Source: SG8-4 sp964598225
GTDB lineage: Bacteria > Planctomycetota > Phycisphaerae > Sedimentisphaerales > Anaerobacaceae
Length of the DNA: 64,000 nucleotides
NCBI GenBank assembly: GCA_964598225.1
Contig: CAZRBG010000031.1
Span: forward strand, 1-64,000
Direction of reading: 5' to 3'
Positions 46,546 to 53,271 of the stretch are shown in pieces. The notes under the pieces were generated by a model that was not told the origin of the DNA, searched no databases, and was given only the letters and a program-made list of their open reading frames with translations. Every line of letters begins with the position of its first letter. The stretch's first letter is position 1. The position numbers and the translations under genes are program-made.

Positions 46546-47337
46546 ATGGGTCTTGTAGCTAAAGTCAAGTTCACTGATTATCGCAGCAGTATCGCTAAAG
46601 CCCTGGATCTCGTGGGCGCCGCCGAACATTTGCCGCAGCAGGGCCTTATAATTATCAAGCCCAATCTGACAAACTCCTCTCCCCCGCCGGTTACGACGAG
46701 CGTTGACGCCGCCGAGGCGGTCTACGACTACTGCGAAGCCCGCACGAAGGCCGAAATCGCGATAGGCGACGGCTGCGGAAGCGGCGTAACCGCCGAAGTC
46801 TTCGCCAAGCTGGGCTATCGCGCTCTTTCCGAGAAACGCGGCATCCGACTGATCGACTTCAATGACGGCGAGACAATCCTGCTGAAAGACAAAAACGCTC
46901 TGCATTTGAAGAAGTTCCACATGCCGTCGATTGTTCCAGATGCGTTCGTAATCTCGCTGCCGGTCCTTAAGGACCACAGCTTCACCGGCACGACAATCGC
47001 GATGAAGAATATGTTCGGCATCGCCCCGGGCAAATTCTACTCCGGCGGCTGGAACAAGGCAAAGCTTCACAGCCCCTCGACCGACGAATCGGTGGTCGAT
47101 ATCTGCCGCTACAAAAAGCCCGATCTGTCGGTGGTTGACGCCTCCGTTGCGCTGTCGGGAATGCACCTTTCCGGCACGCCGAAAAAACTCGGCCTGATCC
47201 TCGCGAGCTTCGACCCGGTCGCCGTCGATACCGTCGGCAGCAAGCTGATGGGCCACGACCCCAACAACCTGCCGTACCTCACCCTCTCCAACAACCTCCA
47301 CGGCCAAATGGACCACATCGCAATAGCAACCGGCTGA
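46546..47337 (+). CDS. DUF362-domain protein
   Basis: A 263-residue protein of the DUF362 family, with the opening SSIAKALDLVGAAEHLPQQGLIIIKPN, the central AEIAIGDGCGSGV, and KDHSFTGTTIAMKNMFGIAPG plus DPVAVDTVGSKLMG near the C-terminus. Longer family members carry a ferredoxin domain; this one has none. The biochemical role is unknown. GGGGG lies just before the ATG. It is the first plus-strand gene after the divergent spacer and is separated from the metal island by 273 bases holding two palindromes. Confidence 0.88.
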   Translation: MGLVAKVKFTDYRSSIAKALDLVGAAEHLPQQGLIIIKPNLTNSSPPPVTTSVDAAEAVYDYCEARTKAEIAIGDGCGSGVTAEVFAKLGYRALSEKRGIRLIDFNDGETILLKDKNALHLKKFHMPSIVPDAFVISLPVLKDHSFTGTTIAMKNMFGIAPGKFYSGGWNKAKLHSPSTDESVVDICRYKKPDLSVVDASVALSGMHLSGTPKKLGLILASFDPVAVDTVGSKLMGHDPNNLPYLTLSNNLHGQMDHIAIATG

Positions 47338-47432
47338 TTCCGAGTATTACCGTTATTAGCGGTTTTTGAGACTACCCCGCCAATTCGACTTGAGCAACTT
47401 TTAGCCCTGAGCGGCACACTGCGAATACGTAA

Positions 47433-47450
47433 GGTGGGGCTTGCCCCACC
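47433..47450. repeat. Dispersed palindrome, GGTGGGGC-TT-GCCCCACC
   Basis: Second copy of the GTGGGGC/GCCCCAC palindrome family, with 8-bp arms and a TT loop. It is 25 bases from the next copy. Confidence 0.9.
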
Positions 47451-47475
47451 GTTCTAATTGATGGCAACAATCATA

Positions 47476-47491
47476 GTGGGGCAAGCCCCAC
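47476..47491. repeat. Dispersed palindrome, GTGGGGC-AA-GCCCCAC
   Basis: Third copy of the family, in opposite orientation (loop AA rather than TT). The pair at 47433 and 47476 thus forms a larger inverted arrangement (about 59 bases) upstream of the metal island. It falls inside an open frame that extends the next gene upstream, which supports the downstream start at 47611. Confidence 0.9.
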
Positions 47492-47610
47492 CCTCGGGAC
47501 TCAGCGATTTGCTAAGGCGATTTAGGCAAAATCCCCATTGTGGCAGTATGAAGTTCTTCGTATCGTCGTTTGTATTGAAACAGCATATAATCCGAATCAA
47601 GAGACATTTC

Positions 47611-47967
47611 ATGATAGGCATAAAGCACTGCGACAAATGCGGATTTCGGCATGGCGGCGGCCACTGCTGCATCGACATATATCAACAGTTGGGCCACGCC
47701 GAGGGGCCGTCTGTGGCGAGGAAGGTCCTGCTCGCATTCGTAGTTCCATTGCTGGTGTTCACGGGCAGCCTGATTTTGACGAGCGGTCTTCTCTCCGCAT
47801 GGCTTGCTGAAGGAAGCACGAAGTCATTTATCACATTCCTGATAGCACTTGCAGTGACGGCCGCATGCGTACAGCTTATCCGGGTGCTTACCAGAAAAGA
47901 GATAGAAACCAAAGATAGCGTACAAAAAAGTAAAGCAGGGCAATTTTCGAAAGGACAAGAAAAATGA
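47611..47967 (+). CDS. Cys/His-rich two-helix membrane protein (RseC/MucC-like layout)
   Basis: A 118-residue protein. The cytoplasmic N-terminus has KHCDKCGFRHGGGHCC, a likely metal or iron-sulfur site. Two membrane helices follow (VLLAFVVPLLVFTGSLILT and SFITFLIALAVTAACVQLI), then a charged tail. This resembles the RseC/MucC layout, but similarity is by pattern only. The ATG at 47611 is chosen because the longer frame would translate a repeat palindrome. Its stop overlaps the next gene start (ATGA), so it opens the metal island and is coupled to the first Met-rich protein. Confidence 0.65.
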   Translation: MIGIKHCDKCGFRHGGGHCCIDIYQQLGHAEGPSVARKVLLAFVVPLLVFTGSLILTSGLLSAWLAEGSTKSFITFLIALAVTAACVQLIRVLTRKEIETKDSVQKSKAGQFSKGQEK

Positions 47968-48470
47968 AAAAGTACTGGAGAATCATAGCGTTGGTGGCAA
48001 CCGTGGCACTGGTGAGTTCGTACATGGCTTTCGGCCAGAAACAAAAAAGCCGTATGATGGCCGCGAAGAGTAAAAAGCCTGATACCAAGCAGGATGTGAG
48101 CGTCAAGGCTAGGGACAATATGGTGCATGTCGCTATCGACGGACAGCCGGTCCTGAAGATGAACATTGACGAGTGGGGTGGGTCTGACAAACCTGCCGCC
48201 AGGATGTGTAAAATGCACAAAATGATGGGAAAGGCCATGACACAGCCACACATGGTCAGCACCTCCGACGGAGGCGTTGTCGTGCGTATGGGCGACAAAC
48301 TGCTTAAATACAGCGCCCAACTGGACCTCGTAGCCGAGACAAAGCTCAAGATGGACATGCAGTCGATGGAGCAGAAGATGAAGAAGATGATGGAAAGCTG
48401 CCCGATGTGCAAGAAAATGATGAGGCGCTCCGCTCAGAAGTCAAAAGCTTCTTCTTCGACGGCAAAGTAG
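47964..48470 (+). CDS. Secreted Met-rich protein 1, putative copper binding
   Basis: A 168-residue protein with a signal peptide (YWRIIALVATVALVSSYMAFG, cleaved near residue 25). It has 22 methionines, with clusters such as RMCKMHKMMGKAM and a C-terminal MMESCPMCKKMM that is a plausible Cu(I) site. Shared with the protein at 48595 are the leader, a TSDGG-V--G--L-KY core and the Met-rich C-terminal helix, so the two are paralogues. Relative to its paralogue it has an extra 45-residue insert (KPDTKQDVSVKARDNMVHV). Met/Cys-rich periplasmic proteins commonly buffer copper; that role is inferred here from sequence and the neighbouring Cu-ATPase. Confidence 0.72.
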   Translation: MKKYWRIIALVATVALVSSYMAFGQKQKSRMMAAKSKKPDTKQDVSVKARDNMVHVAIDGQPVLKMNIDEWGGSDKPAARMCKMHKMMGKAMTQPHMVSTSDGGVVVRMGDKLLKYSAQLDLVAETKLKMDMQSMEQKMKKMMESCPMCKKMMRRSAQKSKASSSTAK

Positions 48471-48594
48471 CGCAACTCTCTATCCGGCTTACGCACGGTG
48501 CGGACGAGCGTCAGTCTCGAACAAGTGATTGATGAACTTACGAAGATTTCTCGGGTGAGAAATCAAGAACCATATTTTTGAAAGGAGAATTACA

Positions 48595-48996
48595 ATGAAA
48601 AAGGAATGGAAAATCGCAGTTTTGGTGGCTGTAGTGGCTGTGGCTGGTTCGTATATGGCCTTCGGCCAACGTCAAAGAGGTGGCATGATGGGCGGAGGCA
48701 TGATGCGCGGTCCTAATATGCAGCCGGGGGCCGGCATGGAGATGTGCCCGATGTGCGGCGGCATGATGATGGGCAAGACCGTTGCGCCTACAAGTGACGG
48801 CGGCGCGCTCGTCTCGGTGGGAACCATGCTGGTGAAGTACAACGCCTCGATGGAAAAGGTCAAGGAAGTGGAGATCCCGATGGACATCGAGAAAATGTCC
48901 CAGCAAATGGAAAAGATGATGGAAAACTGCCCCATGCACAAGAAGATGATGCAGATGATGCAGCAAAAGATGCAGGGCCAGAAAGAGGGCTCTTAA
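48595..48996 (+). CDS. Secreted Met-rich protein 2, putative copper binding
   Basis: A 133-residue paralogue of the previous gene. The signal peptide (WKIAVLVAVVAVAGSYMAFG) is followed by a mature part in which 24 of about 108 residues are methionine: GGMMGGGMMRGPNM, MEMCPMCGGMMMGK and a C-terminal MMENCPMHKKMMQMM. The CPMC and CPMH motifs with flanking Met are strong candidates for soft-metal binding. The ribosome site AAAGGAG is at normal distance. A strong stem-loop follows the gene at 49082-49123. Function inferred as copper buffering in the periplasm. Confidence 0.75.
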   Translation: MKKEWKIAVLVAVVAVAGSYMAFGQRQRGGMMGGGMMRGPNMQPGAGMEMCPMCGGMMMGKTVAPTSDGGALVSVGTMLVKYNASMEKVKEVEIPMDIEKMSQQMEKMMENCPMHKKMMQMMQQKMQGQKEGS

Positions 48997-49081
48997 TTCG
49001 AGGCTCGCTTGATCGCTCATTGGGATGCGCCTTACTGCCGAACCGTACCGAGAGGCCATAGATTGCCACTGAAACACAGCG

Positions 49082-49123
49082 ACCCTGAGGCGGGCGTCTT
49101 TTCGAAAGGCGCCCGCTTAGGGT
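49082..49123. terminator. Long GC-rich stem-loop after the second Met-rich gene
   Basis: The stem is built from ACCCT/AGGGT at the base, then GGCGGGCG/CGCCCGC and CTTT/AAAG around a TCG loop, with one internal mismatch region. It sits 86 bases after the stop and 43 bases before the next gene. A U-run does not follow, so this is either a weak or factor-dependent terminator, an mRNA-protecting stem that keeps the Met-rich message abundant, or a repeat. Confidence 0.55.
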
Positions 49124-49165
49124 GATTCGTCTGTAGGGAAGAATAGAATGTAGTGGAGTTCAATA

Positions 49166-49471
49166 ATGTTTATAAAAGACATGTTTTGTGGAATTGATAG
49201 AGCGCAACGAACAGGTATCCTCGGCCAGATGTTTCGTCACATGGACGGCGGTATGCATGGATGGCACTGGATTCTGGGAATCTTGGTTGTCGTTGTATGC
49301 CTTGCCGGAATCGCGGCGCTGATTTACTTTTTGACTCGCCATACCCAGCAAAGCCCCGACATCAACTCGCGGAAGGACGAAACGCCGCTCGACACGTTGA
49401 AAAAACGCTTTGCGGAGGGCGAAATCACAAAAGAACAGTTCGAAGAGATGAAGAAAGATCTCCGAGCATGA
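49166..49471 (+). CDS. SHOCT-domain single-pass membrane protein
   Basis: A 101-residue protein: a Met/His/Trp-containing N-terminus (QMFRHMDGGMHGWHW), one membrane helix (ILGILVVVVCLAGIAALIYFL) and a cytoplasmic C-terminal SHOCT motif (DTLKKRFAEGEITKEQFEEMKKDL). SHOCT proteins are small and often mark metal-resistance or stress clusters; SHOCT tends to mediate protein assembly. The N-terminal His/Met could face the outside and bind metal. Function unknown. Confidence 0.82.
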   Translation: MFIKDMFCGIDRAQRTGILGQMFRHMDGGMHGWHWILGILVVVVCLAGIAALIYFLTRHTQQSPDINSRKDETPLDTLKKRFAEGEITKEQFEEMKKDLRA

Positions 49472-49572
49472 GGCGGGTCGCCGATGGACGCCTCAGCCGC
49501 TTTTCGCGAGAATCTTGGAACGAACCGGAAGGCAACGCCGTTTATTAAAGAGTGGCAGAGACGAAAAAGATC

Positions 49573-49854
49573 ATGGACAGATTGAGCATAACGCGGCTTA
49601 GTTTTGCATGCGCGACGTTGCTCGCCGGCTTGTACGGCGCGAGCATGTTGATAGTAATGACCGGCCCGCGAGACCTCGTTGTCGCATTTTTCAACAGCGT
49701 TTTTCACGGGATCGACGTAACGCCGATTATGCGCTGGGAGATGCCGTGGTGGGAAATGTTGGTCGGCATAACGGAGGTGTTTATTATCGGCTGGCTCTGC
49801 GGTGCTGCGCTGGCGACTTTGTACAATATGCCCGGCGGGAAGGCGGAGAAGTAA
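49573..49854 (+). CDS. DUF5676-like small membrane protein
   Basis: A 93-residue two-helix membrane protein (LSFACATLLAGLYGASMLIVM and LVGITEVFIIGWLCGAALATLY) with the motif FFNSVFHGIDVTPIMRW between them, typical of DUF5676. The family is frequent in copper and mercury resistance islands; its job is unknown. The start is uncertain: ATG 49573 fits the family length, while GTG 49552 would add seven residues. The stop abuts the next ATG directly. A truncated second copy of the family lies at 52989. Confidence 0.75.
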   Translation: MDRLSITRLSFACATLLAGLYGASMLIVMTGPRDLVVAFFNSVFHGIDVTPIMRWEMPWWEMLVGITEVFIIGWLCGAALATLYNMPGGKAEK

Positions 49855-50502
49855 ATGCACGGTAACGGTTATGCTTACGGAAACTGGGCTATAGTTATTA
49901 CGATGGTGTTGATAAGCCTGTTTTTCATATTCAGGTTTCTGCCCATGCGTACGAGCATGCACAAGCGTTCGGGAGGAGCGTTTGTAGCGTTCATTATTGC
50001 CCTGTTTACAGAAATGTACGGCTTTCCTCTTACCATCTACTTTCTCGGCCATTTTTTCGGCATCGAAATACCGCTGGACCATATCAGCGGGCACTTGCTG
50101 GGAGATTTGATAACTTACCTCGGTCTGGGTAACGGCTGGTTCATCGTCATGCTGGTCAGCAATATACTCATTATTCTCGGTATATGGATGATCTCCGCCG
50201 GCTGGGAACTGGTTTATCACTCCGAGGGTGAACTGGTTACCGATGGTATATACAAATACATGCGGCATCCTCAGTATTGCGGCATATTTGTCATTACTCT
50301 GGGCTTCATGATCCAATGGCCGACGCTTACTACTTTGTTATTATGGCCGTTTGTTATATGGATGTATTACAGACTTGCTCGTAAAGAAGAACAGCAGGCT
50401 TTGGAGAAGTTTCCGGAGCGATACCGGGAATACATGGAGAAGACACCCATGTTTTTCCCAAAATGGTCCAAGCTGTTCGCAACGGGTGAAGGTATGCGCT
50501 GA
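49855..50502 (+). CDS. Isoprenylcysteine-methyltransferase-like membrane protein
   Basis: A 215-residue protein with five or so membrane helices and the C-terminal signature of the ICMT/PEMT family: TDGIYKYMRHPQYCGIFVIT, then RLARKEEQQALEKF and YREYMEKTPMFFP. These enzymes bind S-adenosylmethionine and methylate lipids or cysteine thiols/carboxylates at the membrane. Members of this branch often appear in bacterial metal-resistance islands without a known substrate. It starts one base after the DUF5676 stop, so the genes are coupled. Confidence 0.85.
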   Translation: MHGNGYAYGNWAIVITMVLISLFFIFRFLPMRTSMHKRSGGAFVAFIIALFTEMYGFPLTIYFLGHFFGIEIPLDHISGHLLGDLITYLGLGNGWFIVMLVSNILIILGIWMISAGWELVYHSEGELVTDGIYKYMRHPQYCGIFVITLGFMIQWPTLTTLLLWPFVIWMYYRLARKEEQQALEKFPERYREYMEKTPMFFPKWSKLFATGEGMR

Positions 50503-50532
50503 TTAATATGAATGTTTTACAGGGGAATAAAC

Positions 50533-50877
50533 ATGAAAGAGGTAAAAGCTTACGTCAGGCCGACTTTTTTGAACAGTATTATCGAGCGGCTTGAGGAGAA
50601 AGGCGCAAAGGACATCACCGTCGTGCGCGTTGATGCTCTCGGCGCTCTGGCGGACCAGGAGTTCGACCGGTGGCATTTCGTACGGAAATACGCCGAAAAA
50701 TACTTCAAGGTGGCCAAACTGGAAATTGTCTGCCGCGACGATCAGGCGAAAGAATTCGTGCAAACCATCAAAGAATACGGTCATACCGGTGAAAGCGGCG
50801 ACGGGCGGGTCTTCGTTACGAACATAGAGGATGCCGCTAACATAACGAACGGCCGCGAAGGCGAGGCCGCTCTCTGA
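50533..50877 (+). CDS. P-II family signal protein
   Basis: A 114-residue P-II/GlnB-like protein (KEVKAYVRPTFLNSIIERLEEKGAKDITVVRV ... AKLEIVCRDDQAKEFVQTI ... DGRVFVTNIEDAANI; these are separate strand/helix segments). P-II trimers bind ATP/ADP and 2-oxoglutarate and regulate transporters or enzymes. The T-loop (DALGALADQEFDRWHFVRKY) lacks the modifiable Tyr of GlnB in the usual place. The ATG at 50533 has AGGGGA upstream. It lies directly before the enzyme I-YHS fusion, so regulation of that protein or of the pump is plausible but inferred. Confidence 0.85.
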   Translation: MKEVKAYVRPTFLNSIIERLEEKGAKDITVVRVDALGALADQEFDRWHFVRKYAEKYFKVAKLEIVCRDDQAKEFVQTIKEYGHTGESGDGRVFVTNIEDAANITNGREGEAAL

Positions 50878-50912
50878 AAAACCTAAATTGAGAAATGAAC
50901 TGAGCTAATATT

Positions 50913-52799
50913 GTGTCCAACGGTAACCAAACAAAAGAATTAGACGCAGAGGTTGTTGCGCCCGGTCTTCTCGCCGGTCGGCTCTGCGAGTTCGAAGGCG
51001 AGGCAGGCGGCCCGGACGACGAAACCACTCATGTCGATGATCCAGTCGCTGAAATTGAACGCTTCGAGAAGCACGTGGACACCGTCGTAAATGAGCTTGA
51101 AGCGGTTGCACGTTCTCTGCGTGAGAACTATCTGGATGTCGAGGCCGATATAGTGCGTGCTCACGCACACCTTCTTAAAGACCCGCAGTTTCATCGGGAA
51201 GTGCAAAATCAAATCCGCGGCAAGGGTTTGAGCGCCCAGAAAGCCGCCGACAAGGTCTTACGCCGGATAATGGCTACTATTGAGGAGTCCGGCACTCTGT
51301 TATCGGAACGGACGGCGGATTTTCGCGATATTCTGAACCGGCTGAAAGCCAAGCTTTCCGAACGCGAAGGCGCCTTCATAGAATCCCTTGGGGATATTTC
51401 ACGGCCCGTTATTGTGACAAGTGAACTGCTGCCCTCATTGGTCCTGGAGGCCAGAGGGTTGAATGAGTGTGCATTTATTGTCGAAAAGGGAACCGCCACC
51501 TCTCACGCCGCCATCCTGGCCAAGTCCTTCGGCTTTCCGGCAGTCAAAATCGGGAATCTGACTGCGGTTCGCCGAGCGGCAGGCAAGGATGTCCTGGTGG
51601 ATGCGATAAGCGGTCAAGTGGTTTTGAATCCTGACGCCCGGAGGCTGAAGGAAACTCGGGAGAAGGCCCGTCGAGCGCCGGCGCCGAAGCCGAAATCCTC
51701 TATTGCCAACATTTGGACAAACATTACCGATCCGCTGCAATTGAACCAGAAGGTGCTGATGCGGGTTGAGGGGATAGGCCTCTATCGAACCGAAGTGCTG
51801 TTTATGTCATCCAAAGATGGCTTCCCGAGTGAGGAGGAACAATATCAGGTGTATCGGCGCCTTTTTGCGACATGTGGGCGGACGCCCGTAACATTCAGAA
51901 CGGCCGACATCGGCGGGGATAAAATGCTGCCGTATTTCTCTCTGGGCCCTCAGGAAAACCCCTATCTGGGGCTGCGAGCCCATCGAATATATCGGTTTCA
52001 CCCGGAGATTTTCGTGGCCCAGGTGCGAGCCTTGCTCAGGGCGGCCCATGGCCGTACGCAACTTCGAATCATGTATCCTATGATTGAGGATATCGAAGAA
52101 TTCCGATTCGTCCAAAGCCTTCTGTCGCAGGCCCTCAATTCCCTTAAAGGCAAAGGAGTCGATTTCCAGGAAAGTTTTCTCCAGGGCATCATGATAGAAG
52201 TTCCGTCCGCCGCCTGGGATATCGACGCACTTCTGGGACGCGTGGATTTTGCCAGTGTGGGAACCAACGATCTGTTGCAGTATTTTCTGGCGGCCGACCG
52301 AAACAACTCAAATATTGCCGCCGGTTATCGCGCGCAGAGCCCGGCGTTCCTGAGAATGCTCAAATCGCTGGTGCTTGCCGCCGACAGTCAGGCCAAGCCG
52401 CTGAGCATTTGCGGCGAGATCGCATCCAGTCGCAACCTTCTTCCCCTGCTGGTGGGAATAGGATTCAAGGATATCAGCGTGGACATACATGCGCTGGATC
52501 AGGTCGAACAGGTCTTGGGTAATCTCGCAAGAAGTGACTGCGAAGAACTTGCCGATGCGTGTCTGCACTGCCGCACGTCGGAGGAAGTGAGCGTCATGCT
52601 CCGGGAGTTCGGCCATGCGGAAGCCGCGGCCAACAAGCCGCCGGAGGTCGCGACGGACGAGGCGATCGATCCTGTTTGCAGGATGGTCGTTCACGCCAGC
52701 GAGAGCAGCTACACATACGATCTTCGCGGCGAACGGTACTATTTCTGCTCGGCCCACTGTCGTGACGAATTTACATCGAATTTTGGAGCCGAGACATGA
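50913..52799 (+). CDS. PTS enzyme I homologue with C-terminal YHS metal-binding domain
   Basis: A 628-residue protein. Residues 1-575 are a complete PEP-protein phosphotransferase: N-terminal VAPGLLAGRL, phospho-His198 in GTATSHAAILAKSFG, PEP-site motifs LYRTEVLFM, RTADIGGDKMLPY and ENPYLGLRAHRIY, and catalytic Cys500 in SICGEIASS. All key residues of E. coli PtsI (His189, Cys502) are kept. Residues 584-628 are a YHS domain (DPVCRMVV ... RYYFCSAHCRDEF; Cys589, 612, 616). I know of no characterised enzyme I with this addition. No HPr gene is in the window, so the phosphate acceptor is unknown. GTG start with a weak ribosome site; the stop overlaps the next gene (ATGA). Confidence 0.92.
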   Translation: MSNGNQTKELDAEVVAPGLLAGRLCEFEGEAGGPDDETTHVDDPVAEIERFEKHVDTVVNELEAVARSLRENYLDVEADIVRAHAHLLKDPQFHREVQNQIRGKGLSAQKAADKVLRRIMATIEESGTLLSERTADFRDILNRLKAKLSEREGAFIESLGDISRPVIVTSELLPSLVLEARGLNECAFIVEKGTATSHAAILAKSFGFPAVKIGNLTAVRRAAGKDVLVDAISGQVVLNPDARRLKETREKARRAPAPKPKSSIANIWTNITDPLQLNQKVLMRVEGIGLYRTEVLFMSSKDGFPSEEEQYQVYRRLFATCGRTPVTFRTADIGGDKMLPYFSLGPQENPYLGLRAHRIYRFHPEIFVAQVRALLRAAHGRTQLRIMYPMIEDIEEFRFVQSLLSQALNSLKGKGVDFQESFLQGIMIEVPSAAWDIDALLGRVDFASVGTNDLLQYFLAADRNNSNIAAGYRAQSPAFLRMLKSLVLAADSQAKPLSICGEIASSRNLLPLLVGIGFKDISVDIHALDQVEQVLGNLARSDCEELADACLHCRTSEEVSVMLREFGHAEAAANKPPEVATDEAIDPVCRMVVHASESSYTYDLRGERYYFCSAHCRDEFTSNFGAET

Positions 52800-53002
52800 A
52801 AGACCATGGATTACGCATGTTGATTGGTTGTCTGCTTCCTATAGCCCTGATCTTCATCCTGCCGCTATTCGGTGTCAGCGACGGAGTAATTATCTTTATA
52901 TTCGTTCTTCTGATGTTCGGATGCCACTTGTTTATGCTTGGCGGACACGCCGACCATGACCACGGAGCCGGAGCGAAAGGGGAAACACATGAGCCGCATT
53001 GA
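52796..53002 (+). CDS. DUF2933 small membrane protein with His-rich tail
   Basis: A 68-residue protein with two short membrane helices (MLIGCLLPIALIFILPLFG and GVIIFIFVLLMFGCHLFML) and a cytoplasmic or external tail GGHADHDHGAGAKGETHEPH rich in histidine. DUF2933 proteins are common in copper-resistance clusters; the His tail suggests metal contact. It is translationally coupled to the enzyme I-YHS gene (4-base overlap) and overlaps the start of the DUF5676 fragment that follows. Confidence 0.85.
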   Translation: MKDHGLRMLIGCLLPIALIFILPLFGVSDGVIIFIFVLLMFGCHLFMLGGHADHDHGAGAKGETHEPH

Positions 53003-53271
53003 CATAAAACGTTTTGCTTTAGGTTTTGGTACGACCGGTGCGTTGCTCTATCTCGGTTGTGTCCTGGTAATGGCCGTTGCTGGATGACGCCCAGAACGTA
53101 TTCGTTGCATTAACAGCAAAACAGCTTAACTCTGAAATAAGAATCATCGCAAAGATAGAAACTATAACGAATGAATCAAAGTTTGAAAAAGCCGGTATCG
53201 ATCAATCAATCGCCTGTCACTTTGCCGGTGCAAAAATGATGATAAATTCAGTCGAAGGTCAAAATGAATAA
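52989..53271 (+). pseudogene. DUF5676 N-terminus joined to a TrkA/RCK potassium-channel remnant
   Basis: A frame from ATG 52989 to TGA 53087 encodes 32 residues (RFALGFGTTGALLYLGCVLVM and flanks) that match the first helix of DUF5676, then stops. In another frame, 53077-53271 encodes LDDAQNVFVALTAKQLNSEI, RIIAKIETITNESKFEKAGID and SVEG, which is the pattern of a TrkA-N/RCK domain (the part normally reading LxDDxxNVFxxLTAR...NxxIRIxAR). Neither piece is complete. I read this as a deletion junction that removed the second half of a DUF5676 gene and most of a potassium-channel gene. A functional 32-residue peptide cannot be excluded. Confidence 0.6.

Noticed and set aside
46468..47316. A 282-codon minus-strand open frame opposite the DUF362 gene
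   Set aside because: The plus strand encodes a clear DUF362 protein with its own ribosome site; the antisense product is low-complexity Val/Arg/Gly.
47458..47610. An upstream extension of the two-helix membrane protein gene
   Set aside because: It would translate one of the dispersed palindromes, and the domain starts naturally at the ATG at 47611.
49324..50316. A 330-codon minus-strand open frame across the SHOCT, DUF5676 and methyltransferase-like genes
   Set aside because: It is the complement of three recognisable plus-strand genes and shows no domain of its own.
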